From NCBI GenBank assembly GCA_964429655.1, contig CAYSCZ010000001.1, positions 1 through 64,000 on the forward strand: 64,000 nucleotides of DNA. Reading direction: 5' to 3'. A program made the position numbers and the translations under genes. The notes under the pieces are model-generated. The model saw only the letters and a program-made list of their open reading frames with translations. It did no database searches and was not told the DNA's origin. This document shows positions 1-9,143 of the stretch, one piece after another; positions within the stretch are counted from its first letter, which is position 1; each line of letters starts with the position of its first letter. Source of the DNA: CAYSCZ01 sp964429655. Lineage in GTDB: Bacteria; Bacteroidota; Bacteroidia; Cytophagales; Cyclobacteriaceae.

Positions 1-55
1 ACGTAATAATATATGACGTTTATTATAATAGAAAGTCTAATGACAATTCTGGGTT
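1..55 (+). mobile_element. Right end of a small inverted-repeat element (partial copy)
   Basis: The last ~28 bases (about 28-55) match the right termini of the two complete copies at 31841-32008 and 37627-37795, ending in the same TGACAATTCTGGGTT. The bases before about 25 do not match those copies. This may therefore be a divergent relative, or the right end of a longer element whose body lies outside the window. No transposase is visible. Confidence 0.6.
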
Positions 56-252
56 TAAGGGCTCGTTTGATAATAAATAAATCTGCTGAACAATTATTTA
101 ATTTTTTCACCGCTTCTAAAGAGCTTATGCAGGTATTGGCCAGGGCTTGTGGCCATGATGATCTAAATAAATTCAATGCGGATGATTTATCCACATTTAG
201 TTATGAAATGCATAAACTCACCGGTATCAACTATGCGGGTATAAATCCTTAA
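56..252 (+). pseudogene. C-terminal remnant of an FMN-binding glutamate synthase family protein
   Basis: An open frame begins inside the element end and continues for about 65 residues of protein-like sequence to a stop at 250-252. Its KELMQVLARACGHDDLNKFN and YEMHKLTGINYAG stretches resemble, from memory, the C-terminal tail of single-subunit glutamate-synthase-like (FMN, Fe-S) proteins. Those proteins are normally around 500 residues, so only the last eighth is present. The 5' part was cut off exactly where the inverted-repeat element ends (position 55). The ATG at 13 lies in the element and is unlikely to be a real start. The family assignment is from pattern memory and could be wrong; the truncation is what the sequence shows. 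Confidence 0.5.
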
Positions 253-300
253 AGATGTTATCAATAAATTCAAAATTTGGATTACATATTAAACAGCTAA

Positions 301-2247
301 TTAAACAGCTAACGATCCTTTAGAATGTGGATCGTTATTGGTAACATCCAAAAGCTGAAACATTGAATTATTGCTCTTGAACTCCGGCACTAATTGTTTC
401 ATTTCTCTCACTAAAGTATTTTCATCACCATTTTTAATTAAGAGATATAATCTGTCGAGACTAAATAATAATTTATCTCTTTTTTGTTCACGAACCTTGG
501 CGATTTTTATTTTTGGATGGTAGGTTTCTATCGTGTTCTCGTCTGTACTTAAAACTTCCTCATACAGTTTCTCCCCAGGTCTTAATCCTACTAACTTTAT
601 AGGGATTTCATTCTCATTATACCCGGTCAGTCTGATCATTTTTTTGGCAAGATCATAAATCTTGACTGGATTACCCATATCAAAGACGAATATCTCACGG
701 CCATTACCCATTGAACCAGCTTCTAGAACCAATTCACATGCTTCAGGAATGGTCATGAAATACCTGGTAACGTCCTTATGAGTGACAGTAATTGGACCCC
801 CATTTTGAATTTGCTTCCTAAATAAAGGAATGACTGAACCATTGGAACCAAGAACATTTCCAAACCTTGTGGTAATGAATCTTGTATTGATATGATTATA
901 GTCAAATGCTGCATTGCAATACATTTCAGCAATCCTTTTACTAGCCCCCATTACACTGGTTGGATTAACCGCTTTATCAGTGGATACCAAAACAAAGTAT
1001 GAAACATCATATTTAACGGCCATATCAGCCATGTTTTTAGTACCCAAAACGTTTACTTCAACAGCTTCTGAAGGATTAGCTTCCATCAAAGGTACATGCT
1101 TGTATGCTGCAGCATGATAAACTATATCTGGACGATGCTTTTTAATTATTTTCTGAACCCTTAGTCTATTGCATACATCACAAACATAGGATACCAGACA
1201 TCTTTTAGACTTTCCATTAAATCTTCTTTCTAATTCGATAATAAGGTCATACAGTGGCGATTCTGCCTGATCAATTAAAATAATTTGCGCCGGATCATAT
1301 GTCATTAATTGACGTATGATCTCAGAACCAATTGATCCAGCTGCTCCTGTCACAAGCACCACTTTATCTCTTATTTGCTTTGATATTGCATCATGGTTTA
1401 ACCTAATTTGTTCTCGCTCTAATAGATCTTCAACTTTAACATTCCTAATTTGATTGGATGAAAATTCTCCGTTGAGCCAATGGTTAGTGTGTGGAATATT
1501 TTTTATAACTGCCCCCATTTCAAGAAAGTGATCAATTATAAACTGCTTTCTTTCAGGTTTAATTTTTTGGATAGCAATTATTACCTCCTCAACATTATTA
1601 TTTTTAAGATATTCTTTAGAGACTTTCTCCAATGAGACTACGGGAGTACCCTCCAAATTTTTACCTATTTTACTTTTATTATCATCAATAATTGCAAAAA
1701 TATGATATTTAATCCGATCATCCTTTTCCAAAGCATGCTTTGTAATCAGACCGGAATTGCCTGCACCATATATGATCACATTTTTTTTATGACTGTGATT
1801 TCTTTTGATGCTGTTGTAGAAAGATTTTATCGTAAACCGTACTATAGTCATCAAAAAGGTAACTATAAAAAAGTTAATTAGATAAATAGACCGGGGAGCT
1901 ATAAAGACAGATTCTTTAGAAGTTAAATATTCAAGGATAACATTAAATAAGAAGTAAGCTAAAATTGCTGAAACATTAGCTCTCAAAATATTTTCCAGAT
2001 CTTTAAAACCTGTATGTCTGATTATTCCTGAATAAGGTTTATATACTAAAAAACTAACTAAATAAAAGCAGGTAATAAAAAGCATCTGCATACCAAGATT
2101 ATATCTGTCCAACGCTTCGGTTTGAAAGTTAAATCTTAATAAATAGGCAATAAAAAAACTGATAATGACAAAAAGAATATCCAGAAAAAGAATAATCCAT
2201 CTTGATATAAACCTATCAGAGTATTCGCTTATGAGTTTTCTAATCAT
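301..2247 (-). CDS. Membrane-bound nucleotide-sugar 4,6-dehydratase (WbpM/PglF/CapD type)
   Basis: 648-residue polysaccharide biosynthesis protein of the long WbpM/PglF class. Residues 1-140 carry four hydrophobic segments. Residues 150-260 form a first Rossmann-like domain (IIYGAGNSG). The catalytic SDR domain starts with the NAD-binding TGAAGSIGSE near 300. The active site reads SVMGASKR (Met433, Lys437): Met replaces the usual Tyr, as is normal for this class. The family dehydrates UDP-GlcNAc to a 4-keto-6-deoxy sugar at the cytoplasmic face of the inner membrane, feeding capsule, O-antigen or exopolysaccharide. No other polysaccharide gene is adjacent, so it may be the end of a locus lying to the left or a stand-alone gene. 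The exact substrate is inferred. Confidence 0.88.
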   Translation of the reverse strand: MIRKLISEYSDRFISRWIILFLDILFVIISFFIAYLLRFNFQTEALDRYNLGMQMLFITCFYLVSFLVYKPYSGIIRHTGFKDLENILRANVSAILAYFLFNVILEYLTSKESVFIAPRSIYLINFFIVTFLMTIVRFTIKSFYNSIKRNHSHKKNVIIYGAGNSGLITKHALEKDDRIKYHIFAIIDDNKSKIGKNLEGTPVVSLEKVSKEYLKNNNVEEVIIAIQKIKPERKQFIIDHFLEMGAVIKNIPHTNHWLNGEFSSNQIRNVKVEDLLEREQIRLNHDAISKQIRDKVVLVTGAAGSIGSEIIRQLMTYDPAQIILIDQAESPLYDLIIELERRFNGKSKRCLVSYVCDVCNRLRVQKIIKKHRPDIVYHAAAYKHVPLMEANPSEAVEVNVLGTKNMADMAVKYDVSYFVLVSTDKAVNPTSVMGASKRIAEMYCNAAFDYNHINTRFITTRFGNVLGSNGSVIPLFRKQIQNGGPITVTHKDVTRYFMTIPEACELVLEAGSMGNGREIFVFDMGNPVKIYDLAKKMIRLTGYNENEIPIKLVGLRPGEKLYEEVLSTDENTIETYHPKIKIAKVREQKRDKLLFSLDRLYLLIKNGDENTLVREMKQLVPEFKSNNSMFQLLDVTNNDPHSKGSLAV

Positions 2248-2365
2248 AGCAGTTAGGCTTTTAAAAGGCTAATATAATTAATTAAATAGAACTTTATCAT
2301 TAAGTAATTGTAAAATACTTATGTCAATTTGTTGGATAAGAAACTTATCAAATCAAAAATTGAAT

Positions 2366-2399
2366 CAAAATTATTAATAATTCTTGTTAGGATATCAAA
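2366..2399 (-). promoter_or_regulatory. Possible promoter for the sugar dehydratase gene
   Basis: On the minus strand TTG is followed after 22 bp by TAATTTTG, fitting the Bacteroidota pattern TTG / TAnnTTTG. It lies about 120 bp upstream of the start at 2247. The region is very AT-rich, so a chance match is quite possible. Confidence 0.25.
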
Positions 2400-2490
2400 T
2401 ATGATTATCTAATTTTTAATAAAAAAGAACAAACATTCAAAAATTTATATTTTTTAAATCAGGCAATATAAAGAATACAATTTTAAATCT

Positions 2491-2573
2491 AATTATCAGC
2501 ATTTTAGGAGGATATGATGAATCAAAATTTCTATTTGAAATACTATCCTCCTCAAGAAAATGCTGAATTTTAG
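2491..2573 (+). other. Imperfect inverted repeat enclosing a 19-codon ORF with a strong Shine-Dalgarno
   Basis: The 413-bp gap 2248-2660 holds no ordinary gene. Its main structure is a hairpin with arms at 2491-2514 and 2544-2569 (core CAGCATTTT / AAAATGCTG and GGAGGATA / TATCCTCC). Inside it, AGGAGG sits 2 bases before ATGATG at 2514. That opens a 19-residue frame (MMNQNFYLKYYPPQENAEF) ending at TAG 2571-2573. A strong Shine-Dalgarno is unusual in this genome, though 2 bases is a short spacing from the first ATG (5 from the second). It may be a translated micro-ORF, an RNA regulatory hairpin, or a decayed repeat. The rest of the gap is featureless AT-rich DNA. Confidence 0.3.
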
Positions 2574-2660
2574 GGTGACCATATATTGAAAGCAGATGAG
2601 GAGCCATATGGTACCCTTATTGAATTTGTTATATGATGTAATTTATAAAACACAGGATTA

Positions 2661-2960
2661 GTGAAACTATCCATCAATAAAGAAAAAGCTGTGGTTGAGG
2701 ACTCGAACTTTATTGTTGAAATATTTTCAGCGGTAGAATTTCATTATTTAGATATTGAAGATGAAATCAAAGTTGAACGAAAAGATAAGGTTATAATATT
2801 CTATCTCACAAAAGTGACCATAGATCAATATAAGCAGAGTTTGGAAATGATGATTGATGGTGATAATGAATTTGGACTTCCTTTGTATGAATTAAAAAAA
2901 ACTGATCAAAGAGTTAGTCGAGAAATAAAATATCTATGGTTTTGGTCCCAACAGAACTAA
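2661..2960 (+). CDS. Small hypothetical protein, 99 residues
   Basis: GTG-started frame with acidic, soluble composition, no signal peptide and no membrane segment. It looks like a small alpha/beta protein (KVIIFYLTKVTIDQY in the middle) ending in aromatic-rich YLWFWSQQN. I recognise no family. It stands alone, about 80 bp ahead of the next rightward gene. Coding is supported only by length and plausible composition. Confidence 0.45.
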   Translation: MKLSINKEKAVVEDSNFIVEIFSAVEFHYLDIEDEIKVERKDKVIIFYLTKVTIDQYKQSLEMMIDGDNEFGLPLYELKKTDQRVSREIKYLWFWSQQN

Positions 2961-3043
2961 TTCAATTAAATACTATTATAGGCTTAATGAGTTGAACCTC
3001 CAGATGAGTGAAGTCGTTAATGTTGCATGACACTGAATTTTTT

Positions 3044-3790
3044 ATGACTAGATATTCTTTGATTATTTGTCTGACAATATTATTAAGCTGTAGTAAAGAG
3101 CATCAACCATCAGCACAGGAAATAGTAGACCAGGCAATAGAAAAACATGGGGCAAAGCATTACAAAAATTCACTAATAGAATTCGATTTTAGGAATAAGC
3201 ATTACACCTCGAGAAGGACTGATACAGGATACACTTATACACGAACGTTTAAAGATACATTGGGTAATAAGGTAATTGATAAACTGATTGATGATAAAGA
3301 ATTTGCAAGAATGGTTAATAGCAATCAAGCTGAAGTCAATAAAGAATGGTCTGCCAGATATAGAAACTCTATAAACTCAGTACTATATTTTGTTCAATTA
3401 CCATTTGGATTGAATGATCCTGCTGTTAATAAAAAACTTCTTGGGATGGCCATTATTAATGATGAACCTTACTATGAGATCAAGATTACATTCGACAAGG
3501 AAGGTGGGGGAGAAGATTATGAGGATGTATTTGTATACTGGATACATAAATCCAGATATACTTTAGATTACTTTGGATACCAGTACGAGACAGATGGAGG
3601 AGGTACAAGATTTAGAAAAGCAATGAACATGAGGAAAATAAACAACATTATGTTTGCTGATTATATAAATTACAAAGGCCCATCAAAGGATACCCCACCT
3701 GAAATTTTAGATTCTCTGTACTTAAGCGGTGAATTAGAAGAATTATCCCATATTGTAAATGAGAACATAAAAGTTATTGCCCTCAATTAG
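3044..3790 (+). CDS. Outer-membrane lipoprotein, DUF6503-like
   Basis: I chose ATG 3044 rather than GTG 3008 because it gives a clean lipoprotein signal: MTRYSLIICLTILLSC with the lipobox Cys at residue 16. The mature part begins with a helical EIVDQAIEKHGAKHY segment. It continues as beta-rich sequence (DFRNKHYTSRR, YEIKITFDKEGGGEDYED, YTLDYFGYQYETDGGG), as in Bacteroidota DUF6503 proteins, which may fold like outer-membrane-lipoprotein carriers. Function is unknown. The 3' end overlaps the convergent lgt gene by 8 bp. The family call is from memory; secretion as a lipoprotein is well supported. Confidence 0.7.
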   Translation: MTRYSLIICLTILLSCSKEHQPSAQEIVDQAIEKHGAKHYKNSLIEFDFRNKHYTSRRTDTGYTYTRTFKDTLGNKVIDKLIDDKEFARMVNSNQAEVNKEWSARYRNSINSVLYFVQLPFGLNDPAVNKKLLGMAIINDEPYYEIKITFDKEGGGEDYEDVFVYWIHKSRYTLDYFGYQYETDGGGTRFRKAMNMRKINNIMFADYINYKGPSKDTPPEILDSLYLSGELEELSHIVNENIKVIALN

Positions 3791-4871
3791 ATTTTTTTTG
3801 CTTTTTGAAAACATAAACCATTAATGACATTCCTACGATTACCATTGGTATGCTTAACCACTGGCCCATATTTAAAGGGATATCAGCCTCAAAAGGCTCT
3901 TGATTCATTTTAAAAAATTCATCAACAAACCTTAATCCCCATAATACAATCATGAATAGTGAAAAATTAAAGCCTAGAGGTAGCTTATCCCTTTTTTTCA
4001 ACCAAAGAAAAAACAATACAAACATAAGAAGCAAGCAATAGCCTGTTTCATACAATTGGGCCGCATGACGTACTATTCCCTTAGCATATATTTTTCCAAT
4101 CCATTGCCCATTTTGCTGAGAGATTTCGTAATTCAGTGGTTCATTTACCGGAATAGAAATATGTTCAACCACCTCCCGGTAGCTGGTTAATGCTTGCTTT
4201 ATGTTAAACTCATAAAATCTTTTTTCATAATTCAGGTCTAACTCAACATCATCATGGTAAATAATATTTATTGTTATTGGTTCTCTACCTGACCGGTTAG
4301 AATCATTTTTACCCCCTTTTTCAAAGACTACTTCTTTGACTTTATCATCATCATATTTCAAGACCTGTTCTGTAGCGTACGCATAAACAACTCCCGTGCT
4401 GGAATTGGTCTCTATACCCTCCATTTCGGAATTAAAAAAATTACCCAATCTGATAAGTGCACCTGTGAGGCACACAACAATAACCATACGGTCGAGAATC
4501 CATAGAAATTTTTGATCCGGGTATTTTTTTGAATAGAGGTAAAGTGCAATTAATATCCCGATTGCTCCACCGTGACTCGCCAAACCTCCTTTCCATATCA
4601 TTAAAATCTCTAGTGGGTTGGATAAATAATACCAGGGGTCATAAAACAAACAATGCCCTAAGCGGGCACCAATGACGGTAGCAACAACCATATAAATCGT
4701 TATTTTATCCACATATTTTGTAGATAACCCCTCTTGCTTGTAAATCCAATAAAAAATCTGCTGACTGATAATAAACCCCAGGGCAAACAATAATCCATAC
4801 CACCGTGGCACATCCAGGCCGGGAATAACATTTGGTTGAGGGCTCCAGATGATATAACTTATTATGTCCAT
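3783..4871 (-). CDS. lgt: Prolipoprotein diacylglyceryl transferase
   Basis: Transfers diacylglycerol from phosphatidylglycerol to the lipobox Cys of prolipoproteins in the inner membrane. Visible landmarks are GGLASHGGAIG (His100, E. coli His103), LIRLGNFFNSE (Arg141, E. coli Arg143), RHAAQLYE and the late GQWLSIP. There are about seven membrane segments. At 362 residues it is longer than the usual ~270-290. The extra ~100 polar residues (about 152-255, KYDDDK...NGQWIGK) fall after the Arg motif, where the family has a periplasmic loop. It is the last gene of trkA-trkH-lgt, 9 bp after trkH. The many lipoproteins encoded nearby are its natural substrates. Confidence 0.95.
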   Translation of the reverse strand: MDIISYIIWSPQPNVIPGLDVPRWYGLLFALGFIISQQIFYWIYKQEGLSTKYVDKITIYMVVATVIGARLGHCLFYDPWYYLSNPLEILMIWKGGLASHGGAIGILIALYLYSKKYPDQKFLWILDRMVIVVCLTGALIRLGNFFNSEMEGIETNSSTGVVYAYATEQVLKYDDDKVKEVVFEKGGKNDSNRSGREPITINIIYHDDVELDLNYEKRFYEFNIKQALTSYREVVEHISIPVNEPLNYEISQQNGQWIGKIYAKGIVRHAAQLYETGYCLLLMFVLFFLWLKKRDKLPLGFNFSLFMIVLWGLRFVDEFFKMNQEPFEADIPLNMGQWLSIPMVIVGMSLMVYVFKKQKKSN

Positions 4872-4880
4872 CGAATTTAT

Positions 4881-6338
4881 TTAGTATTTGCTCCAGAAGT
4901 AAGGGGTAAAGAGAATCAAAACGGTGAACAATTCCAATCTTCCAATTAGCATAAGCAATGCCAAAAACCACTTTCCTACATCAGGGATATGATTATAATT
5001 ATCTACAGGCCCTACAGACCCTATTCCGGGGCCAACATTTCCCAAACATGCAGCCACAGAGCCAATTGCCGTAATAAAATCTAATCCTAGCATACCCATT
5101 AATGAGGAACCGATGGCGAAAATGGAAATGTAAATCATAATAAATGCTAAAATATTGAAGGTCACATTTTGCTCTACTGCCCTTCCGTTGAACCTGACCG
5201 GGATTATTGCAGACGGATGTAATTGCCGCTTTAATTCTAAGAAGCTATTTTTTATTAGAATGATGTGCCTTACAAGTTTCACACCACCTGCAGTTGATCC
5301 AGCCGATGCACCTACAAACATCATAATAAAAAATGCTAATTTTATGAACGGTGTCCATTGGGTGTAATCTGCGGTAATATACCCGGTGGTAGTAATGATT
5401 GAAACGACCTGAAACAAGCTGTTTCTAAAATTTAACTCTGAAAAGCTACCAACAGCCTCCGAAACGGTAATGGTTATTATAATTGTAATTCCAATCAAAA
5501 AACCGATATAATATTTAAACTCCTCATTTTCAAGTACCTTCTTAAATAAACCATGCAAACCTAGGTAAGATATGGTGAAATTAGTGCCTGCAGCAATCAT
5601 AAATAATATAATTACATATTGGATAAACGGAGATTCGAAGTGCGCAATACTGTCGTTTTTTGTTGAGAAACCTCCAGAGGACATTGTTGTTAATCCGTGA
5701 TTAATGGCATCATAAAAGCTCATTCCACCGATAAGTAATAGCATAATTTCTGAGATGGTTAACCCAAGGTATATATACCACAGCCTTTTGGCTGTTTCTT
5801 TTATCCTGGGTTGTAGCTTATCCGGAGATATGCCGGGTGCTTCAGCCACAAAAAGCTGCATTCCACCAATGCCTAAAATAGGTAAAATAGCCACGGTTAA
5901 TACAATGATTCCCATTCCACCAATCCATTGGGTAAGGCTTCTCCAAAAAAGTATACCTTTATTTAAAGATTCGATATCTGTCAATATGGTAGCTCCGGTG
6001 GTTGAAAATCCTGAAAGTGTTTCAAAAAATGCATCTGTAATATTTGGTATAGAACCAGTCAGCAGGTATGGCAGCATACCAAAAAAAGACATTATCAGCC
6101 AACCGCTTGTGACTATCAGATATCCATCTTTTTTCTTCAGGTCTTTTGATTTTAATGCTCTTGTGAAGAACCACAGTACAAACCCGAAAAGCAAGGTAAC
6201 CCCTCCCGATATCAGAATAGCCCAGATGTCACCATCCTGGTAGTAGAGTGAAAAAGGGATGCATAAAAGCATAAATGAGCCATTCAACAGAAGGAGAATG
6301 CCAAGAATATTACCAATTAATTGATAATTAAACCTCAT
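4881..6338 (-). CDS. trkH: Trk/Ktr-type potassium uptake channel subunit TrkH
   Basis: 485-residue membrane protein with the four pore-loop repeats of the TrkH/KtrB superfamily, each with its filter Gly: GFSTTGATI, SSGGFSTKN, TTTGYITAD and CLGNVGPGIG. It forms the K+ pathway in the inner membrane and is gated by the RCK protein TrkA. The start codon overlaps the end of trkA by 4 bp, so the pair is translationally coupled. Length and architecture are normal. Confidence 0.95.
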   Translation of the reverse strand: MRFNYQLIGNILGILLLLNGSFMLLCIPFSLYYQDGDIWAILISGGVTLLFGFVLWFFTRALKSKDLKKKDGYLIVTSGWLIMSFFGMLPYLLTGSIPNITDAFFETLSGFSTTGATILTDIESLNKGILFWRSLTQWIGGMGIIVLTVAILPILGIGGMQLFVAEAPGISPDKLQPRIKETAKRLWYIYLGLTISEIMLLLIGGMSFYDAINHGLTTMSSGGFSTKNDSIAHFESPFIQYVIILFMIAAGTNFTISYLGLHGLFKKVLENEEFKYYIGFLIGITIIITITVSEAVGSFSELNFRNSLFQVVSIITTTGYITADYTQWTPFIKLAFFIMMFVGASAGSTAGGVKLVRHIILIKNSFLELKRQLHPSAIIPVRFNGRAVEQNVTFNILAFIMIYISIFAIGSSLMGMLGLDFITAIGSVAACLGNVGPGIGSVGPVDNYNHIPDVGKWFLALLMLIGRLELFTVLILFTPYFWSKY

Positions 6339-7675
6339 TTAAAATACTGCTCAATGGTATGAATACATTCTGGGCGCGCAAGAATAACAGCCCTGTCCTT
6401 CGGCTCAAATTTGAAATCGCCCCTAACGGTATAACCCTTGTTTTTTCGTATAACCCCGCCTACAATTGAAGATTTTGGCAGATTAAGATATTGAATCTCA
6501 TTTCCAAGTATTTTGCTGTCTGGCTTTACTTCAAACTCGAGTATTTCAGCATCTACACCATGTACACTGGCCAGACTGAGAACCTGTCCTTTTCTCACAT
6601 ACCTAAAAATGAAATTTGCAGCAATCAGTTTTTTATTAATTAATGTGTCAACACCGATATTTTGTGAGAGGTGGATATAATCCATATTTTCTACTAAGGA
6701 AATTGCCCGTTGCACCCCATGGTTTTTAGCGATCAATGAGCTTAGGATATTCGTTTCGGTGTTTCCTGTCACAGCGATAAATGCATCCATTTCCTGAATA
6801 CCCTCTTCCTGCAGTAATTCCATATCGCGCCCATCGCCATTGATGATCATCGTATCTGGCAATTCATCAGCTAATTCGAAGCATTTCTCTTTATTCTTTT
6901 CAATTAATTTGATGTTGTACTTTTTGCTAAGCTGGCGCGCTGTGTTGATTCCAATCCTGCTTCCGCCCAGAAGCATTATATTTTTAATCGGGAACCTTTC
7001 TTTTCCTGCAAGTGAAAGCACGCGATCCACACCGTCTGGTTGAGCAATAAAATAGGCATGGTCGTTTAAAAGAAATCTGTTCTCACCATGAGGTATTATG
7101 GTTTTATTATCCCTTAAAATAGCAACTGTGGTAAAACTATGGTCGGGGTTTAAGTAGGAAGTGTCAGTTAGCGTTTTATCCTTTAGTTCGCATTTTTCAT
7201 CAACTGTAAGTCCAATTAACGATAAGGTGCCCTTTTCAAATTCAAAAGTATCGGTCAATGTTGATTCTTTTAACAACCGCTTTATTTCCCTTGCAGCAAG
7301 AGATTCAGGAGAGATGATCTCATCTATTCCGATAGACTTTAAATCAAGCTTTTCTTTACTATGCAAAAATTCAATATTAGAGATCCTGGCCACTGTTCGT
7401 TTTGCTCCCAGGTTTTTGCCAATTATGGCGGTGGCAATATTTGTTTCTTCTGATGAAGTAACAGCAATCAGCAGGTCAGCTTTAGATACTCTTGCTTCTT
7501 CTAATACTCTGTAAGAGGTGGAACTCCCCTTTACAATTGCAATATCAATGTGATTGGAGATATATTGAAGTACCTGTGGATTATAATCAATAAGGGTTAT
7601 ATCATGATCTTCCATGGTAAGCATTCTTGCCAAATGAAACCCTATATCTCCCGCACCAGCAATTAATATCCTCAT
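6335..7675 (-). CDS. trkA: Trk potassium uptake regulator TrkA
   Basis: 446-residue cytoplasmic gating ring protein with two RCK units. The first nucleotide-binding motif is at the N-terminus (MRILIAGAGDIGFH) and the second is about residue 235 (IMLLGGSRIGINTA). Each is followed by an RCK-C/TrkA-C domain (about 140-220 and 370-446). TrkA binds NAD(H)/ATP and controls TrkH. It is the first gene of the leftward operon trkA-trkH-lgt. About 115 bp of gene-free DNA separates it from the symporter gene upstream. Confidence 0.95.
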   Translation of the reverse strand: MRILIAGAGDIGFHLARMLTMEDHDITLIDYNPQVLQYISNHIDIAIVKGSSTSYRVLEEARVSKADLLIAVTSSEETNIATAIIGKNLGAKRTVARISNIEFLHSKEKLDLKSIGIDEIISPESLAAREIKRLLKESTLTDTFEFEKGTLSLIGLTVDEKCELKDKTLTDTSYLNPDHSFTTVAILRDNKTIIPHGENRFLLNDHAYFIAQPDGVDRVLSLAGKERFPIKNIMLLGGSRIGINTARQLSKKYNIKLIEKNKEKCFELADELPDTMIINGDGRDMELLQEEGIQEMDAFIAVTGNTETNILSSLIAKNHGVQRAISLVENMDYIHLSQNIGVDTLINKKLIAANFIFRYVRKGQVLSLASVHGVDAEILEFEVKPDSKILGNEIQYLNLPKSSIVGGVIRKNKGYTVRGDFKFEPKDRAVILARPECIHTIEQYFK

Positions 7676-7790
7676 TGAAATTCTAATTAATATAAAACGC
7701 CAAATATATACCTACAAGAAATTTCCTTAAACCAAATCCTTAAATTCCTGAGACATTATTTCTCTGGGATCTTGGAGATAGTATTTAAAG

Positions 7791-9143
7791 CTATAAATTT
7801 TTCATGTACGCCTTAGCCTTTTCCATAACTTTCGGGGCTAATATAAGGGTAGATATCATGGTTGGAAAGGCCATAAGGCCAAATGCCAGATCTATAAAAC
7901 TAACCACCGCTGATAGGCTACCAATTGAGCCAATAATAATTAGGCTCACATACCAGTGGTTGAAATACCATCCATATTTACTACCAATCATAAATGACAG
8001 ACATTTTCTGCCATAATATGACAGCCCCAACATGGTTGTAAATGCAAAAGTTGTGACACATATCAATAAAATCACAGGCCCTACTGAGGGTATAGCTGCC
8101 TCAAATGCTATAGTTGTTAAGCTTATTCCACTCAACTCTGTATCCTGCCAAACATCAGTGATCAGTATGCTCAGGCCTGTCATATTACAAACAATAAGCG
8201 TATCGATGGCTGGTCCTAACATCGCTACCAGCCCTTCTCGTATTGGCTCTTTCGTTTTTGCTGCACCATGCATCATAGGTGCTGTACCTATTCCAGCTTC
8301 ATTACTGAAAGCAGCCCTTCTTGCCCCCGCAATGATTATAGATCCTACAGCGCCTCCCAATACGGCATGGGCAGTGAAAGCATCATTTAAAACGATTATT
8401 ACTGAAGGGATTATTTTTTCTGAGTTCAGGATCAAAATGAATACAACACTTGTCACATAAACCCCTACCATGAATGGAACAAGCCTGGAAACCACTTCAG
8501 CTATTCTCTTAAGGCCCCCAAAAATTACCAGTCCAGTCAAAAAGGTTAAGATTAACCCCAAAAACAAGTTGGTTATCATTTCATTCTTGATCAGCAGGTT
8601 ATTGGGTACAAGGAATACATCATTAATAACCTGAATCATCTGATTGGCCTGGAAAACTGGGGTAGCTCCAAAAAAACCGGCAACACAGAAGAAGACAGCC
8701 AGTGGCATCCAGTTTTTCCCTAATCCTTCACGGATAACATACATCGGGCCTCCCTGAAAAATACCTTCAGAATCTATGCCTCTATACATAACCGCTAACG
8801 AACAAGTGAAAAATTTAGTAGCAATACCAAAAAAGGCACTAACAGACATCCAGAACAATGCTCCTGGCCCTCCGGTGGTTATTGCGACTGCAACCCCACT
8901 AATATTGCCCATACCAACAGTCGCTGCTAATGCACCACTCAATGCCTGAAAATGATTGATCTCACCCGGGTCATTGATATCATCATATTTACCTTTAATC
9001 ACATTGATGGCGTGTCCAAGGTACTTGAAGGGTAGAAAGCGGGAATAGATCATGAAAAATATTCCTCCACCCAATAATAATATTAAGAGTGGCGTTCCCC
9101 ATACGAAACCGGCGGCATTGCCAAGCAGTTGTTCAATGCTCAT
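7791..9143 (-). CDS. Sodium:alanine/glycine symporter (AGCS family)
   Basis: 450-residue integral membrane protein of the AGCS (AlsT/DagA-like) family, which imports alanine or glycine with Na+. Family features include LSGALAATVGMGNISGVA, the GGPGALFWM helix, FQGGPMYVI and AAFSNEAGIGTAPMMHG. About ten hydrophobic helices are visible. It overlaps the upstream esterase gene by 4 bp (9140-9143), so both are probably one transcript. The exact amino acid carried cannot be read from sequence. Confidence 0.92.
   Translation of the reverse strand: MSIEQLLGNAAGFVWGTPLLILLLGGGIFFMIYSRFLPFKYLGHAINVIKGKYDDINDPGEINHFQALSGALAATVGMGNISGVAVAITTGGPGALFWMSVSAFFGIATKFFTCSLAVMYRGIDSEGIFQGGPMYVIREGLGKNWMPLAVFFCVAGFFGATPVFQANQMIQVINDVFLVPNNLLIKNEMITNLFLGLILTFLTGLVIFGGLKRIAEVVSRLVPFMVGVYVTSVVFILILNSEKIIPSVIIVLNDAFTAHAVLGGAVGSIIIAGARRAAFSNEAGIGTAPMMHGAAKTKEPIREGLVAMLGPAIDTLIVCNMTGLSILITDVWQDTELSGISLTTIAFEAAIPSVGPVILLICVTTFAFTTMLGLSYYGRKCLSFMIGSKYGWYFNHWYVSLIIIGSIGSLSAVVSFIDLAFGLMAFPTMISTLILAPKVMEKAKAYMKNL

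Noticed and set aside
13..252. 79-codon ORF as an intact small gene
   Set aside because: Its start and first ~14 codons lie in the repeated element end; only the later part is protein-like and it reads as a gene tail.
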